A stretch of 64,000 bases of DNA, taken from assembly GCF_028858725.1 (NCBI RefSeq), contig NC_084771.1, forward strand, positions 6,786,915 through 6,850,914, read 5' to 3'. A program made the position numbers and the translations under genes. The number at the start of each line of letters is the position of its first letter. The first letter of the stretch is position 1. The notes below the pieces were generated by a model. That model worked only from the letters and a program-made list of their open reading frames with translations. It searched no databases and was not told the DNA's origin. Positions 13,801 to 33,296 of the stretch are shown one piece after another. The stretch comes from Colius striatus (lineage: Eukaryota > Chordata > Aves > Coliiformes > Coliidae).

Positions 13801-16800
13801 TAACACATTGAATTAGAAATAATTGCAGGTACATTAGAGAAGTAAGGTACATTTGTACCAAGCTTTATAAAGGCAATTGGACAGTGTGGACTCCCACTCA
13901 TGATTTGGGAAGTTCTCCCACTCCAGGCAAGGGATGCACATCAAACCAGTGCTGCTCTCTAGGAAAGGAGCAAAAGGGGGTCCCTGAGAGCTGAGTTCCC
14001 TCTCCAAAATGGTGCTGGGTATCTAGAGCAAAAGTGCTTATTTGGCAATAAAATGTACTCATCCTTGTACACATCCTCTTTGTCAAAGACCCTGGAATGT
14101 GAGCTGGTACAAACATAGGGAGACTCCCTTGAGAAGAAATTCAATGGGGAGACTTTTTCTTTCAGGAATAGTTCTGCTGAGATGAGGGAGGCTGCAACTG
14201 ATGGAGAGGAGCAGTGGCTGGTGAGTTCAGCCTCCCTTGGCCCCTCTGATGCTGCAGAGCAGCCATGGTCCAGCCCTGATGGCCAGCAGGGAATCTCCTT
14301 GCAGAGAGGCTCTGGGTGGCAAATGGTGATGCTCCTCTTAAATAACAAAGGTTTGTGCTGAATTAAACTGCTACTGCAAAAAGAAAGTAGCAGACAGGAT
14401 TGAATGTCCCCTAGCACAGAACAGAAAGCTCTTCCTTGGTTCCAGGCTGTGGCACTTGCTATTTTTAGGTGTTTCAGGGAAAGCATGTGTGGTACCATGT
14501 GTGGCTCCTTTTGGTTATGTTTGCAAAATCTGGTCTATGGCAATACAGCATTTGGATCCCAAGGCCATGTAGTTCCTCACCTCCCACCAGTGTGCTGTGG
14601 ATATTTTTGCAGGTTGCTTATATGTCAGTCTTCATTACAGAAAGGCTGGACCAGTGAATCCAAAGTAGTAATTCTCAGCTTCTAACTTGGCATCCTGGGC
14701 ACTCCCACACAGGTCCTCTGATCATCTGTCCCTTTCTTCTCTCTGCAAAAAGGGAATTGTATTTCACTGCCTTCTCAGACCTCTGTGAGAACAAAAGCTC
14801 AAGTACTGTTTTGGGAGGATTTAATGACCTTGGCAGATAGTCTGTGCCCAGCACCTTTCACATTTTTCCCCAAAGAGTAATCTTTTCCCTGTGGAAAAAA
14901 AGACATTGAAACTGTACAATGTCTGTTAGCCTTGAGGCAATCCATTCCACTAAAAAGAAGGCACAGCACTTCAAGGAGAATCTGAAAGTAATGAGTGAGT
15001 TTACTTTGCCAGGACTAAATACACTCTGCTCTACCCACTCCCTTTTTTGCTCAGCATCTGATGATATGATTCATTTATCTCTTTGTCTTCTGATGCTGCT
15101 TCTCCCCAGGAGCAGGTCAGGATGAGTGGCTGCTGGGGCAGCACTGCCCTGGCAGAAGGGTTGCAGGGGCAGTGGGGCTGTGGTGTGGAGCCTGCCCCAG
15201 ACCCCTGCCCCGTGCCCAGCAACCCCCCTGTGCTCCCGGCAGAGCTGGCAGCTGACATCCCGCCTCTGCTTCCCACCAAAGGCAGAAACATGATTTCTCC
15301 AAGTGATACACAGAATTTGTAGGCTGAAATTGGCCCTTGGGCACAATTAAGCACATCCAGAGCTTTGTGCATTGCAATTCTCAGTGGAGGCAGAACCTGT
15401 TGTGAGAGCAGATGAAAATGAATCTGAAAGGGGTGTTCATTGTTTCTGTGAGCTCAGCCTGAGCGTGTTGAGTGAGTGCAAGCGAGGACGTACTGCCCAG
15501 CTCTGCACAGAACCCCATCTCAATTCACCATAATTGGCTGGAATAGGTTTGCCTTTCCTTTGGAGCTTGTTCTGTATAATGTGTGCTCTTAATAGTGGAC
15601 TCTTCCATATCTAAAACCATTGACAAGCCTGGCAATACAAAGAACTGGCAATTTCACATGTTTAAAGGTAGTGCAATGAAATTTATCCATTTTCCTGGCA
15701 GCCCTATTAGCTGGCAAGAAGGTTTTTCAGTAGATTTGCTGTCCCTCAGCACAAGCTCTTGCATAAAGGTGTTCTGCATAAGTCCCCACCGTGGAGGGTC
15801 TTTTTCACAGGTGGTCTGCTGGGTCTCCCAGAGAGAGCAGACAGACATATGGATTTCAAGAAAGGAGTTTGTGCACTCACAGACCTAGTTAGGATTTGGC
15901 TTCTGCTCAAGAATTCTGTATTAGGAAGAGTAGGTAACTGGGAGATATAGGGGCACCCTAACACCAACAGATTGTCCTTGCATGTGAACTTGTAGTGCTG
16001 TGCCTGGGCTGCATGGATGGCAGCAGAGTGATCCTGAGACACCAGCAGAAGTGAAGTGGAAGGACAGAAACATAGCTATTTATTTCATTGTATTTAAGGG
16101 AATCAGTAAAACCAATGACTAAACCACACCTTTTACTCAACAGTGGGAGCTGAATGAGCCTGAAACAAAGAAGAAATACTAGGAGGCCTTGCCTACCAAA
16201 AGCCACTATTCTTTACTGCAGATTGCTGAGAACAAAGTATTTCATGCTGTGACATTTTTTTGACCCTCAGCAGGTCCTTGAGGGTGCTGGAGGTAGCACT
16301 AGCAGTGGGTAATGGTATGTTACCACAGGCAACAGCAGCCCTGGAGCAAGACACTCCCTTCGGTTCTGTAGTTAATGCTCTTTCTCTTCTCAAGAGCACC
16401 TCTGCACTGGATTCACTGACAGTGATTGTCAGGCTGCCCTTCTGCAGAGCAGCGTTCCTCTGCCTGGAAAGGATGTGGCTCCACGGGTCAGGGCCCCTCA
16501 GCTCCAGACTGCCAGAGAGCCAGAGGCACGGCCAGCAGCTCTCTTGTCTGATGCTAAATGATTGAAGCACTTTAGTTTAGTGTCCACATCATCAAATACA
16601 GCAGTAAGCGATGCTAAGATGGGTTGGCAGACGTGAGGTGGGATGTGTAGCACCTTGCAGGAACCCTGCCTGGGTCTGAAGTCAATCACCTTCACAAGAG
16701 TGTTGCACCTAGCCTGTTTTTGGGCTGCACTGAAGTGTTCACAATGTGAAGATCCAACTGTGGGCTTACTAAACTCCATAAACCTTATCTACACCAGATA

Positions 16801-19800
16801 CCCCCATCAATTGTATTGCCATCAGCGGACACAGAAGGAATTGGTTGTCAGGGAACGTTTCCAATTTAACTGTCAGCAGCTGTTGTTTTTTGAGTGACAA
16901 ATTTTATGATTTTGACTAAAAGTGTGATCTCAGTAAATGGAAACATTTTGTAAAAGCTGGATTGTATCTGCAATGTCTCTCATAGTGAGAGGGGAGTGCA
17001 GGAGAAAGCCTACAGTGAATAACTTTAGTGGAGAGGAAGGCACACACAGATAAAACTCATGTTGCCAAGTGTCGAAGGCTCAGCAGATCTTTTCCTCCCC
17101 AGCTGCTGTGAACCCTGAATGACAAAGCAGAGACATTTTCTTTTTCAAGAAATCTCATAGTTGCACTAGAAGACCTTATTTGAGACTTTGCCCTAGTTTG
17201 TGTGCTCCCTCCTCTCTGTGGCGCAGAGCCCTGGGGACCGTCACCTGGGAGGCCAGAGGGATGCTCTGGGCGGCACAGCAGGTTCTGGGCAGGTTGCTCT
17301 GGGAGTCTCTGTTGTGTGTTCTGAAGCAGAAATAGCTCAGAAGTGGCAGCAGCTTCAGAGCAGCACCTTTCTCAAGCAGCTCTTCTGGCCTTTTACCTGT
17401 TGGTGTGGGAGCCTGTGTTTGAGGCACCAGCGGCACAGCTCAGGGTAGGACAGACGCACGCAGATGAGACACTGAAAAATGGACTTTTGGAGTGTTATGG
17501 GAGCTTTCACATTGGGAAAAGTGTTCGATGCAATGGCCTTGTGTTCTCAGTATTTCTTGTATGAGGAGTTTGCATACCTCATAAATACAAAATACAATTA
17601 TCTGCAGGGATCTGTAGGGACAATTTGCTTTGGCTTTGTGAGCTCAATACTCCAGTATTGAAAGCATTTTCTTTACATCTTCATGGGAGCAGGCAGGGAC
17701 AAGGATTTTAGTACATACACATACTCAGACTGTGGAAACACAGCCTGGGGAGGAAGAATCCATTACTGTTATGATCTGACTCATTGTTAAGTACTGTCCA
17801 GTAATGAAGGTGAATGTCTTTAGGAGTCATTTCTTTTAAATTAGTTTAAATTAAGGTCCCAGAGTGGGAAGCCTTAAACCTGGGTACTTTCACATACTGT
17901 GCAATGAAATTACTGAGTTGTCTGACTTGTCTTCATCAGACAGGAAAAGGTCCCTGCAGGGAAGTACTGGAAAGATACCATGGACTCTCAAAGTCCAGAG
18001 ACTCATCCCCAGCAGCCGACTTGGCCTCCCTCAGCAAAGGCAGCACAGTCCATGCTTTGCTCTGAAGGATCTGGCTGTCCTTTGGTGCTGGTCCTGAGAG
18101 ACTTTGCTGAGTAAGAGGCAAAGAGCAAGCAAAGCACCACCTAAAAATGAACTGTGGCAATGGCCCGTGAAAATGCTCACAATGTGGTGGTTTAATGCTC
18201 CCAAGTGGGGCAAAATCCCCAAGAGCCTACAGATGCAGCCCCAGCTGCTCTGCTGAGCTGCACTGGTGAGAGCTGAGTTTGCATTTAACATCTGAGCATG
18301 CCAACAAAAAGAGGACAAAAGAGTACAGAATCGGGAATGGCCTCAGATTACATCTGCTGACAACATGAGTTACATAACTAGTAGCTGGTGATAGTGTTGG
18401 AAAAACTTCACCTGAGAAGTTCAGAATTTCTCTGATTTTTACCTGTCAGACCCCAGTCACGTGTCTGTATTTTATTGTTTTAAAGTAAGCACTTTGGCTC
18501 TCTGGTATTTGGGTTTCCTGGACTGACCAAACAAGGATCTGAGGTTTTTATAGAGCAGCTCTGGTTTCTCTGGCCCTTGGCAACGCTTTGTCTATGTTAG
18601 ATCTATTCAGAAAATCTCATCTGAGATTCCAGCAATTTGATGTTCCTTTTTCACACATAAAAAAGCACCAAAAATGAAAATGCTCAATAATCTCATGAAA
18701 ATGGAAAGTTCCAAAAATGTTTTACTCAAGTAGTGTCAAAGTGAGAAAGCCAAAAATCTTCCCTACAAACAAAGGGTGACTCTATGCCATTCACGTGGAT
18801 GTGTTGGAAAAGGTACATCTCTGCCTCGCTCTGTTTGACGTAGAGGAGCCAGAGCTAACATTATGATGCATGACGAACACCAAAGTCATCTGAAGCTGCT
18901 CAGAATGTTTGTAAGTGGATAATAACTGCAGCAAAACAGCATATGATTGCCTAAGCGTTTGAACCTTTGACAGGATAAGCCAGTTCTGCAGAGAGTGCTG
19001 TAGTGTGAGGCTGTTGGGATGCGAGGTGTTTCGGAGTGAGTGGATTTACGTGTCTGCATCCAAAGGCTGTTCTGCCAAGTTGCCCACCTGATGCAGGGCA
19101 GGGAGATGGAGGAAGCCCTGGCAAAGGAGTACAGTGTGGTCACACAGCCATCAAGCTGGAGGATGAAGCCCTGTGCCTCCCACAGCCTCTGTCACGCTGC
19201 TGTGGAAGTGCTGGTGGCACTTGCCCACTCCAGAGGGGTCAGTGCGAGCTCCCCCCATGCCAGGGCTGTGCCTGATGCCCGCCAGTGTGTACATACAGCC
19301 ACACACACAGGGTGGCATCCACCTCCGAGGCAGCAGCAGCACGGCTCCTTACAGCCCCTGTCTTCAGAAGGCACGTGCAGGAAAACATTTGCTGTTCCTT
19401 CTTTGGTAGCAAGAGCCCTGCTGCTGATCTCCCACATACCTCTGCCTCCACAGCTGTAAGTGATTGCGACTTACCATACTCCAGATAAAATCCTGACTGA
19501 ATTGATCAGTATCCTTACACAACAGGAACTATGAGGAAAAAGATGAAACAGCCCACTTGAAGATTTGTGCCATGTGAACCAGACACATGCCTGGTTCAGC
19601 CCCTGGAGATGGGCTGTCTCAGGGACAGGAGACAAAAGGGATCTGGGCATGCTGAGGAAGGGAGAAGAAGTTTGGTGACAGCTCTGAGCAGCTCACTGCA
19701 GGGAGGCAGCACAGAAAGGTTCTTTGCATCTCAGTTTCTGAGCTTGGAGCCCGAGCCTGCTCTGCAAATGGCTTGTGTCTTCCAAGGAGGGGAAGGAGAA

Positions 19801-20275
19801 GAGAAGGGATTTTCACCCACATTGCTGGTCTTTGTTGCTGCTCTCTCCCTGCTCCTGCTTTGGTGCAGAGAGATGAACTGTGGCAGGAGTCTCTCTGGAC
19901 ACCTGACAGCACATTGAATCTTCTAATTTTCAGGTTGTGTTGCACTTTTTAGACTGTTCCCTGCACCAGAGGACCATGAGAAGGGGACAGTGCTGGGCAC
20001 AAAACTGGGAGCTCTCTGCAGGCAGAAATCCTTTGGTGTTCTCTGTCTGATCAAACTCTGGAATGGAGAGAGAGAAAGATGCTGTGAATTAGTAAAGATG
20101 CTTCACCCCATGTAGCTGCTGTGCTGCATACCCAGAAAGGAGGAGGAGGGAGGAGACAGGGAAGATAGGACATATCCACTCTGCCTGTATTTTGCTGCTC
20201 TGCTAGATCTGCACATGTCAGACTCTCCCACTGTCTGTGTGTGGGGCTGCAATACACCTCAGGATAAAGTAGGAA
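1835..20275. other. Intergenic region, HEPHL1 to GPR83L
   Basis: About 18 kb with no gene I can support. Open frames here are short, start at random positions, lack good flanking splice sites and resemble no family I know. There is no CpG island, no recognisable CR1 3' end and no RNA gene. Two minor items stand out: a small AT-rich imperfect repeat of AATATATGG-type units at about 4531-4562, and the exon candidate at 9649-9840 listed separately. I looked for PANX1, which lies between HEPHL1 and GPR83 in mammals, and saw nothing like its first exon or its large fourth exon. Confidence 0.6.
9649..9840 (+). other. Unassigned exon-like ORF with hydrophobic leader
   Basis: I do not recognise this. 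A frame of 63 codons opens right after a plausible acceptor (pyrimidine-rich stretch ending CAG at 9646-9648) and ends at TGA 9838-9840. Its first part is a run of aliphatic residues (AILLLLVTIYLLGAS) like a signal peptide or membrane anchor. After that comes a polar, proline-rich stretch ending in two cysteines. No ATG starts the frame, and a TAA lies in frame just upstream at 9631-9633, so it could only be used as a spliced exon. It may be chance. There is no codon-level evidence of conservation. Confidence 0.15.
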
Positions 20276-20285
20276 GAGATACGCT

Positions 20286-20331
20286 ATTGGCTATTGCACA
20301 TGCAGTGTGTCATCTGGCAGGCTGTATATAT
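20286..20331 (+). promoter_or_regulatory. Possible CCAAT/TATA promoter of GPR83L
   Basis: An inverted CCAAT box (ATTGG, 20286-20290) lies about 35 bases upstream of a TATATAT element (20325-20331), on the receptor strand and about 570 bases before its start codon. A transcript could begin near 20355-20360. Spacing and order are reasonable, but such motifs occur by chance and the region is not CpG-rich. The true promoter could be further upstream, with splicing into the acceptor at 20808. Confidence 0.2.
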
Positions 20332-20754
20332 CACAGGAAAAGCAGGGACCACTCAGCCTCTGAGCAAAAGCTGCTTCAGTGTCTAGCTCAGAGATACTTT
20401 GAGGATGGAAAAAGGGAAAAGCAGCCTTTCTGATTCTGACAGCTCTTGGGAAACAGAGACCTGATGGATCAAGGACTGTGTGGAAAACCAATAGTGCAGA
20501 TTTCCAAGGACAAGTAGTGGGAGGGAAGCAGAACAGTATCCAGAAAGGAAATATTCACTAGGATTTCTTCCTAAGTGCAGAGAGAAAGTCTTTGGGGATC
20601 TCTGATATTTCAGCATCGGAATCAGCTTCTGTATGTAGCACACGCAGGACTGAAAAAGGACAGCAGCTGGAGAGTCCCTGAAGCAAAGCTCACCTGTAAT
20701 CAGCACAGGAAGATTTATCATCTCTCTCCCCATTTTTTTAGCTCTTTCATGTAG

Positions 20755-26713
<5,959 letters not shown>

Positions 26714-26753
26714 ACCCCTCACCTGATGGCCAGGCAGCATCTCGTTGTAAATG

Positions 26754-26915
26754 CAGAATCACAGGAAACATTGAGTTGGAAAGCACTGCTGGAGACCATC
26801 TAATCCAGCCTTCCACCCAAAGCCAGCTAACTTCAGCCTTTGATTGGGCTGTTCAGGGCCTCGTCATCAGGTTATCAGCAACCTCCAGGGAGGGACTGCC
26901 TGTATGGGTGCTCCA
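26754..26915 (-). repeat. CR1 LINE 3' fragment, antisense
   Basis: Read on the + strand, this shows the antisense CR1 end: CAGAATCACAGGAAACATTG, GAGTTGGAAAGCACTGCTGG, AGACCATCTAATCCAGCC, then a diverged stretch to CCTCCAGGGAGGGACTGCCT and GTGCTCCAG. It starts only about 40 bases after the GPR83L stop, so it would lie in that gene's 3' UTR. Confidence 0.8.
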
Positions 26916-27632
26916 GAATAAGGGCTGTCAAGTGAATTTTTCATCAGAACCAAGCAAAAACCAGAGAATTTTTAACATCACAGAAAATCTTTCATAGCCT
27001 AAAAAAATACAGGGATCCTGTGCTGATTATAAACACGCCGAGAGATGCACGCTGCTTCAAAGTACATGGCTGCTTATGCCTACAGAAACACTGTATTGAT
27101 TGCTTTTCATCTGCAATTTGTTCAAGATAAATAACATTTATAACCATGCTCAAGTTTATAACCAGGAGACAAGAGGAGTGTTGCCCAGTAGGAACTTGTT
27201 CTGCTGACATATGTGCTGCTTCCTTGTAGTCTCCAGGCTTCCCCTCAAGAATCCCTCACATCACTCTGTTTTCTAAGCAAGCTGTACTTTGCCATGTTTA
27301 TCATTGTTAATTGACATTTCTTTAAAGGCTGAATTATTTTTGGTATTTTATTTTTCACCTGAGTCCTCCAAGACTTTCTGGCCAGACTGGCTGCCCTTCC
27401 CTTCCATCCCACCTGGGCTCAGCCCGCTGGAAGGCAGCTGGGGTGGATCCTGCAGTGCAGCCCTCAGTGCTGGGAAGATATCTGCAGCTTTTAAAACCAA
27501 AAGGCAGGAGTCAGGAAAAGCTGGCACTAGATAAGGGTTCATTTGTAAACCTTTATACACTCCCTCGCTTGATAAATCTGAGCATCTGCTAATGTGGCCC
27601 AGTAATTGCTTCAAACGGATCCTTGTGTTCCT

Positions 27633-27680
27633 GATGCTCTTGGTGGTGATGGGATGCTCTTGGTGGCGATGGAATGCTCT
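27633..27680. repeat. Short tandem repeat, 20-base unit, about 2.4 copies
   Basis: The unit GATGCTCTTGGTGGTGATGG at 27633-27652 is repeated at 27653-27672 with a single change (GGTGGCGAT), followed by a partial third copy starting AATGCTCT. Confidence 0.85.
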
Positions 27681-28876
27681 CAGCAGTGCTTGGCTCGCTC
27701 TGAGCAGTGGCCCTTTACATGCTACAACCCAGCTGGGATGCTTGGGCACAAGGGCAAGCAGCTGGCAGTGCCTGGCAGCCAGCATGGGCAGCTGCCGAGT
27801 CTTGGTGGGAGCAGCCAGGGCATTCCAGAGCTGCTTTTGGATCAGCAGTGAGAACTGTCAAGTGGGAGCACATGACCAACCTCAAACCAATGGCTGTGAA
27901 AATTCACCAAAGTTGCATTTTTTGCATTAGTCACAAAGAAGAATCAGTTTCTCTATTTGTATCAGTTCCGTGCTGGCTTGGCCTTTGTGTGAAAAGGATT
28001 TAGCCCCTAAAGACAGTGAAAAGAAAATGGGTTTCATCCTTCCTATGCAAAATAACACTAACTCCACTACTATAGCCCAGCATTTCCAATATTTGCTCCA
28101 GCTGCAAACCTGAGTGACAGACTATTTACCTTTGGAAGCAAAGATGCTTTGACAGGTACAAAAAGGACCTGTGACCTATTCTCAGGACATGTGACCTGAG
28201 AATGTATTTGCATCTAAAAAAGAAACTGGGAAGCAGAGGAATGAGTAGGAGAGGCATAAATCTTGCTTCTTCCTAAGATAGCTGTGAGGAGGGAAGAGCA
28301 CAGAAACAGATCAGACAAAGCACAGAGACCTGGCATGGTTGAGGGTGCTGCAGACTTTCTGTGTGTATCCGAGCGGGCTGTCAGAGAACTGTCAGAACTC
28401 ATCACTCTGCAATGGAGCCTGCTCTTGCTCCTTCTCTTTTTAGCAGGTCAGAAGGCTTCAGCCTGTGAACACAGGGCTGTAGGGTGTACACCAAGGTGAT
28501 ATCCACAGCCAGCATGTGACAGCAGCCAGTGGGCAGAGACATCCCTCACCCAGACATGTTGTTCTAAGGGACAGTTTGGTCTCAGATGGAAAACTGACAC
28601 TGGTGTCCCAACTGCTCATTCTCTGCTCATCCTTACACAAGCACTGCTTTCTTCAGTGAGAAACCACAGTCTGCCAATGCTGAGCTGCCTTAAAAAAAAA
28701 CACTATTGCTTGGAGGTGATTGTCAAAAGCTTATGTTTTTGTAAGAGCCTGGCAGACTTGGCCATCGTTCGGTGCTGCACGCTCTGGCTTTTGTATGAGC
28801 TCTCTCGAAATTTCCCTATGGTTGTAATACAACATGATTTGACTCATTGATGTTTTTTGGGGGCTGATAACAGCCA

Positions 28877-28882
28877 AATAAA
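28877..28882 (+). terminator. GPR83L: Candidate distal poly(A) signal for GPR83L
   Basis: This is the first AATAAA after the GPR83L stop codon. Another lies at 29269-29274. Assignment is by position only. Confidence 0.25.
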
Positions 28883-28905
28883 ATATCTGACGTAGGACCC
28901 TCTCC

Positions 28906-31900
28906 ATCCTGTGGGTTTTGTGTAACTTTTAAGTTTTGAAAGGGAGATATTCCCTCTTATAAGAGGGTTAACAAGAAGGCACAGGCTGCTGCTCCTGGCA
29001 GTCTCAAAACCGTGACCTAAACTTGTGTGTGCAGGTGTTTTGACATCTTTCAGCATGAAAAGCCCTTTGTAAAAAGCAGAGCTATCATTAACCAGATGAG
29101 GAGTCGGCTGTGGACATGTGCTGACTATAAACATCATTTAATTCCCATGCATTTCATTGTAGTACCAGGCAACAAACAGTTGGTCTTGGCAGTATTCCTC
29201 TTTGCCTGAGTGTGTCAGTCCAGACAGAAGCATGGGCACATCTACCTTGAGTTTAATTGTTTTTCTCCAATAAACACTTCTATGAGTGGAAGCACAGCCC
29301 AATTTCTCATGCATCTCTCCCAAGTGCTCCTGCTGCAATCCTCAGCCATCACATATGTCCTCTTCCTCTTGCTGGGGACCTCATTCTCTCCCTCACTTGC
29401 CATCAGGAAAATAGGGCAGAAAATATACACTGCTGAAGCTGCTACATCTCTGTCATAGTTCTTGGAAACTGGTTAACGAAGTCGTATTTATTTGAAAGGA
29501 ACTGCTCAGTAACACCACATGCAGTGTGGCAGTACAAGACCTTGTCTCCTTGACCAAAGCTGGAAGTACGACAGCAGGTAGCCTGGTTACTGAAGTTGCT
29601 ACATCAATTTCCAGCTTCACACCTACTGAAACGAAGCAGTGTGCCAAATAGAGAGCCCTACATCTACATTAAAATAACCCTTTAGTGTTCAAAGTGTTAA
29701 AATCAGGCCATGATACCAAAAGGAAAGAATATTTCATGGTCAGCTCTGAAGAGCTGTTTTTTTACATCTCTACTTTTGAAGAACCTTGCAAGCAGAATAA
29801 TGAACCTGCAGCTGTGAATCATTTGAGGAGCTCTGATCAGCTTTGTGCAGCTCCAGAGAGTCACACAACTTTCTTCCAACATGTGTAAATATTTCAAGCC
29901 ACTGAGCACAGTGACGTGGATACAGGCACCACACGATGAGCTCAAGGCATCGCAGCCAAGGCATTTTGTCCAGTTTTTTTGTATTAGAAGATGGTTCAGT
30001 CAGAATAAAGACCAATCCTTGTCTGTATGACCTTGATGTAAAATCCATTTAGAGGAGTTGATGCAGCACAAGCAGCAGAAGGTCCCCAGGCAGCACAGAG
30101 CAACACAGCTTGCCCCCAGCCCTGGGGCCACCAGCACAGAGGGTACCAGCCACACCAGGAGCTGAGCACAGTTGAGGCTCCCAGGCTCACTGTCCTGCAG
30201 CCTTGGGTGCCCATACCTTTGGCCAGGGCTGGGGGGAGAGCATGGAAAGAGCTTTCCACCCTCTGCTCCCACAGGCCAAGCTGGTGCAGCAGGGAAAGAA
30301 GCGGTCTCTGTTTTCTGCCATCCTGGACACTGACTAGCATACCTTGGTGTTAGCTCAATTTTTATAGCATTTGACAGCAGTTTAATAGCATATGATGGTG
30401 TGATACGTGGTGTGGAACCAGAGGAAGGCCTCTGTAAAAGAGGTTTCATGAAAATGATTTTTTTTCTCACTTGGAAAGAAAAGACAGGCTCTTAGGAGCA
30501 CAGCTAGTGAGGAATGGCGTTGTCATGTGCCGTGACAGAAGCACCCATCGTTCCCAGCAACATAGGTAAAGCAAGTCTGGCACTAAATAACTTATTTTAA
30601 TATGGAACTATCCTTTTTTATGCTCAAATAGTCTGTGCTCTACCACATAATGATGCAGGAGCAGACATTTCTTTTCTATTTAATACTCAAAAAAATGACA
30701 TTGCTTCACATGGGTGTTTTCTCCTCCTCTAGCAAAAGCTAGAAGCAGCAAAAGCTGGTTCATCTTCCTCTGTAACTCAGAGGTCCTTACAGTCAGTGGA
30801 AAAACCCTCACTGATTTTAGGTAGGTCTGCCTGCAGCATCTGGGACAGAAGACAGTGTGTTGTTTGCTCTGTGCCTTGCCCCAGCATAGGGAGAAGGCAG
30901 AGTGTGTGTCCTCACATGGTCCTGCCACAGGACACACTGCCCGGGGCGAGGAGGCATTAGTCACATCCTCAGCTGGAGCAGTTAATTGGGTTCACTTCAT
31001 AGCACTGTAAGAGCAACAAGGCATGGTGAGCCCCTGCTAATCAAGACCAAGTGCCTTAATTTTGAGAGCAGGGAGATGTAGATGAGATATAAGTGAGAGG
31101 AAGGACCCAGAGAGTCATTTTCACTTTGTCTTTAACTATGATCAGAAGAAATCTGAAGGTTCCCTGGTAAGTTCTCTACCTCCCATACACATTGCTGTAA
31201 ATGTGTCAGACTGGTAACCTAAGTTTAGGCTTGGTTTAGGACTACTGTTCTTACTGAACAATCCAGTGCTAATTATGCAGGAGATAAGATTTCCAGTGCA
31301 GTAATTATTAGCTGATTGTGTAATTATTAAGCTGGTAAAACTAATCACAGCTTTATTTCTACTGTGGACTTAGTGCATTTTTGGCATTTTTGATTGCTGA
31401 CTCAGGTGATTTATTTATTTACAAGAAAGGCATTAACTCTCACAGTGCTGTTATTGGCAGAGATTGGTGTGAGGTGAGGGAGACTGGACCCAGTATTTTA
31501 TATGACAAAATGCGAAGCTGTTCTTTTCTTTTCCTATGAGAACAAAATTCTCAGCTTTGTCAAGAGGGAAATCCTCTTCTGTGCCATCTGCACTGACCCT
31601 TACACTATCCTTTATTCATTTTCATTTGTAATATTTCCAGACAAGAAGTGTACAAAATGGGATTTATATTGACTTTATCTCACAGAAACCTGGTGTGAAG
31701 GTGTCCCAAGGACTGCTGAAAACCTTCCCAGCTGTTTGTCCCTGGGTGTGCCATCCCAAGGGAAGATGTGAAGTCTATTTTTCATTTGGAATGTGTCTCA
31801 CTGGAGTCCTGACATTTCTGAAGGTCTTGTGATTCTTTCTAAGATTATCATTGCCAACACTGCTCAATTATTGTACTTCAATAACTGCTCTTCACTGTTT

Positions 31901-33110
31901 AAGCTGATGCTGTTGGTTGAAATGATGGGGTTTATTTCTCTCGTGCTTTGCTTCTCTTTGTTTGAAATCTGTCAATGAGATATTTCTGTGTGAGAAAAAA
32001 TGACTGCCCATGACTGATCTGCAGTAACTTGAAAGTAACTTCTGCAGGCTTTGCCTTGTCTGTTAAAGCTCACTCAGCACCTTATTTCCTGAGGAAGTCT
32101 GACATTAAATAAGCATGCAAGTATAGCAGCTTCCATGAAACCCTGAGCTGAGGTATCAATAATTAACGACTGGTTCTGAATCAGAGTCGCAGAGAAGCAC
32201 AACAGCCAGCACCTTTAAATGGAATTATGAGTTTCAGGATGTTCCCAGCAATGCCTCCAAATGTTGGCTGGAGCACTCCTACTGAAAACACATATTAATT
32301 AAGATTTCTTGTAGCATGTTAAGAGAGAAAGAAGCTGCTTTCTTCTCTCTTTTTTTTTTCCATTATCCCTATTTCAGACAAATGTTTGTGTTAGGTTTTA
32401 ACTTGTCAGCTTGGTCCAAATGTTCCATTTGGTTTTAGGGTGGAGAAAAGTCCCTGGAGTGCCTGGGGGCTGTGAGTGACTCGGCAGAGATGAGCGTGGG
32501 GCCCTCTCAGCGTACAGTTTGGTATGTGGCACCTAACTGCTGTTGTGGTCAGGGTGACAGAGCAGGGCCAAAAAAATGTCTGAGGCAAGGAGGTAAGAAA
32601 AGCGTTGTTCCATGAAATAATATTTGTGTTTAAAGTGCATAGAGTCCAAAGACGAGGAAAAACACTCTGAGGATCAGATTAGAGTGGTTGCTGTCAATGG
32701 AAAAGCAACCAAGACTCTTGTTATTCCTGTAGTCTCCTCCTCAGGTTCGAGCTGTTTGTAGTAAATGGCAGTTGCTGCTCTCCCAGATGCAAAGGGGATC
32801 GATATCCAGCTTTGGAAGTCTCCACAGTGTGAGTGGTCCTTGCAGGACAGGGCATTGTGGTCCTCACCTGTGTGCCTGGTGTCAGGGAGGGTTGGATGGG
32901 TCTTCTCACGGCTGGTGTGTGGGATTTCACAACCTGCACCTACCCCACTTCCCAGCAGCTGCAGACCCCAAGGCATAGCTATGGGCTAGGGCAAAGGATG
33001 TTTTCTTTAGAGAGAACGGAAAAGGTCTGGAATAACAGGTACACAGGAAGGAGGGGTACATCCCACAAGGTGGGATGAGAAGACTTGGCTCAGGTAAAGA
33101 ATAAATCACT
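28906..33110. other. Intergenic, no feature recognised
   Basis: No coding exon, CR1 end or RNA gene is seen. A GC-richer patch at about 30050-30330 keeps some minus-strand frames open but encodes only low-complexity sequence without recognisable motifs. Confidence 0.5.
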
Positions 33111-33296
33111 CGAGGGAAAGCAGCCCGGCCGGAGCGCAGCCTGAGGGGCAACCAGGGGCAACGCCAGGGCCAGCCCAGACACGATCTCTGATGCTCCCCG
33201 CGGGGTTCAGCGGAACTCGGGGCGCTCAGGCCCCGTGCGGGGCCATCGCCGCCCTGTGCGGCGCGGGCGAGGACGCACCGTGCCCTGCCCCGCGCC

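Larger units (their letters stand above)
26714..28905 (+). other. GPR83L: GPR83L 3' UTR / flank (extent uncertain)
   Basis: There is no canonical AATAAA until 28877, so either the 3' UTR is about 2.2 kb or a variant signal is used earlier. The stretch contains the antisense CR1 fragment and a short 20-base tandem duplication at 27633-27680. No other gene is visible. Confidence 0.3.

Noticed and set aside
13959-14498. Minus-strand open frame of 179 codons
   Set aside because: No recognisable family, no good splice or promoter context. It is consistent with a chance open stretch in a 64 kb window.
30000-30470. Minus-strand frame of 156 codons with Cys/Leu-rich end
   Set aside because: A GC-rich patch with no motif, and overlapping frames are equally open. 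No evidence of coding.
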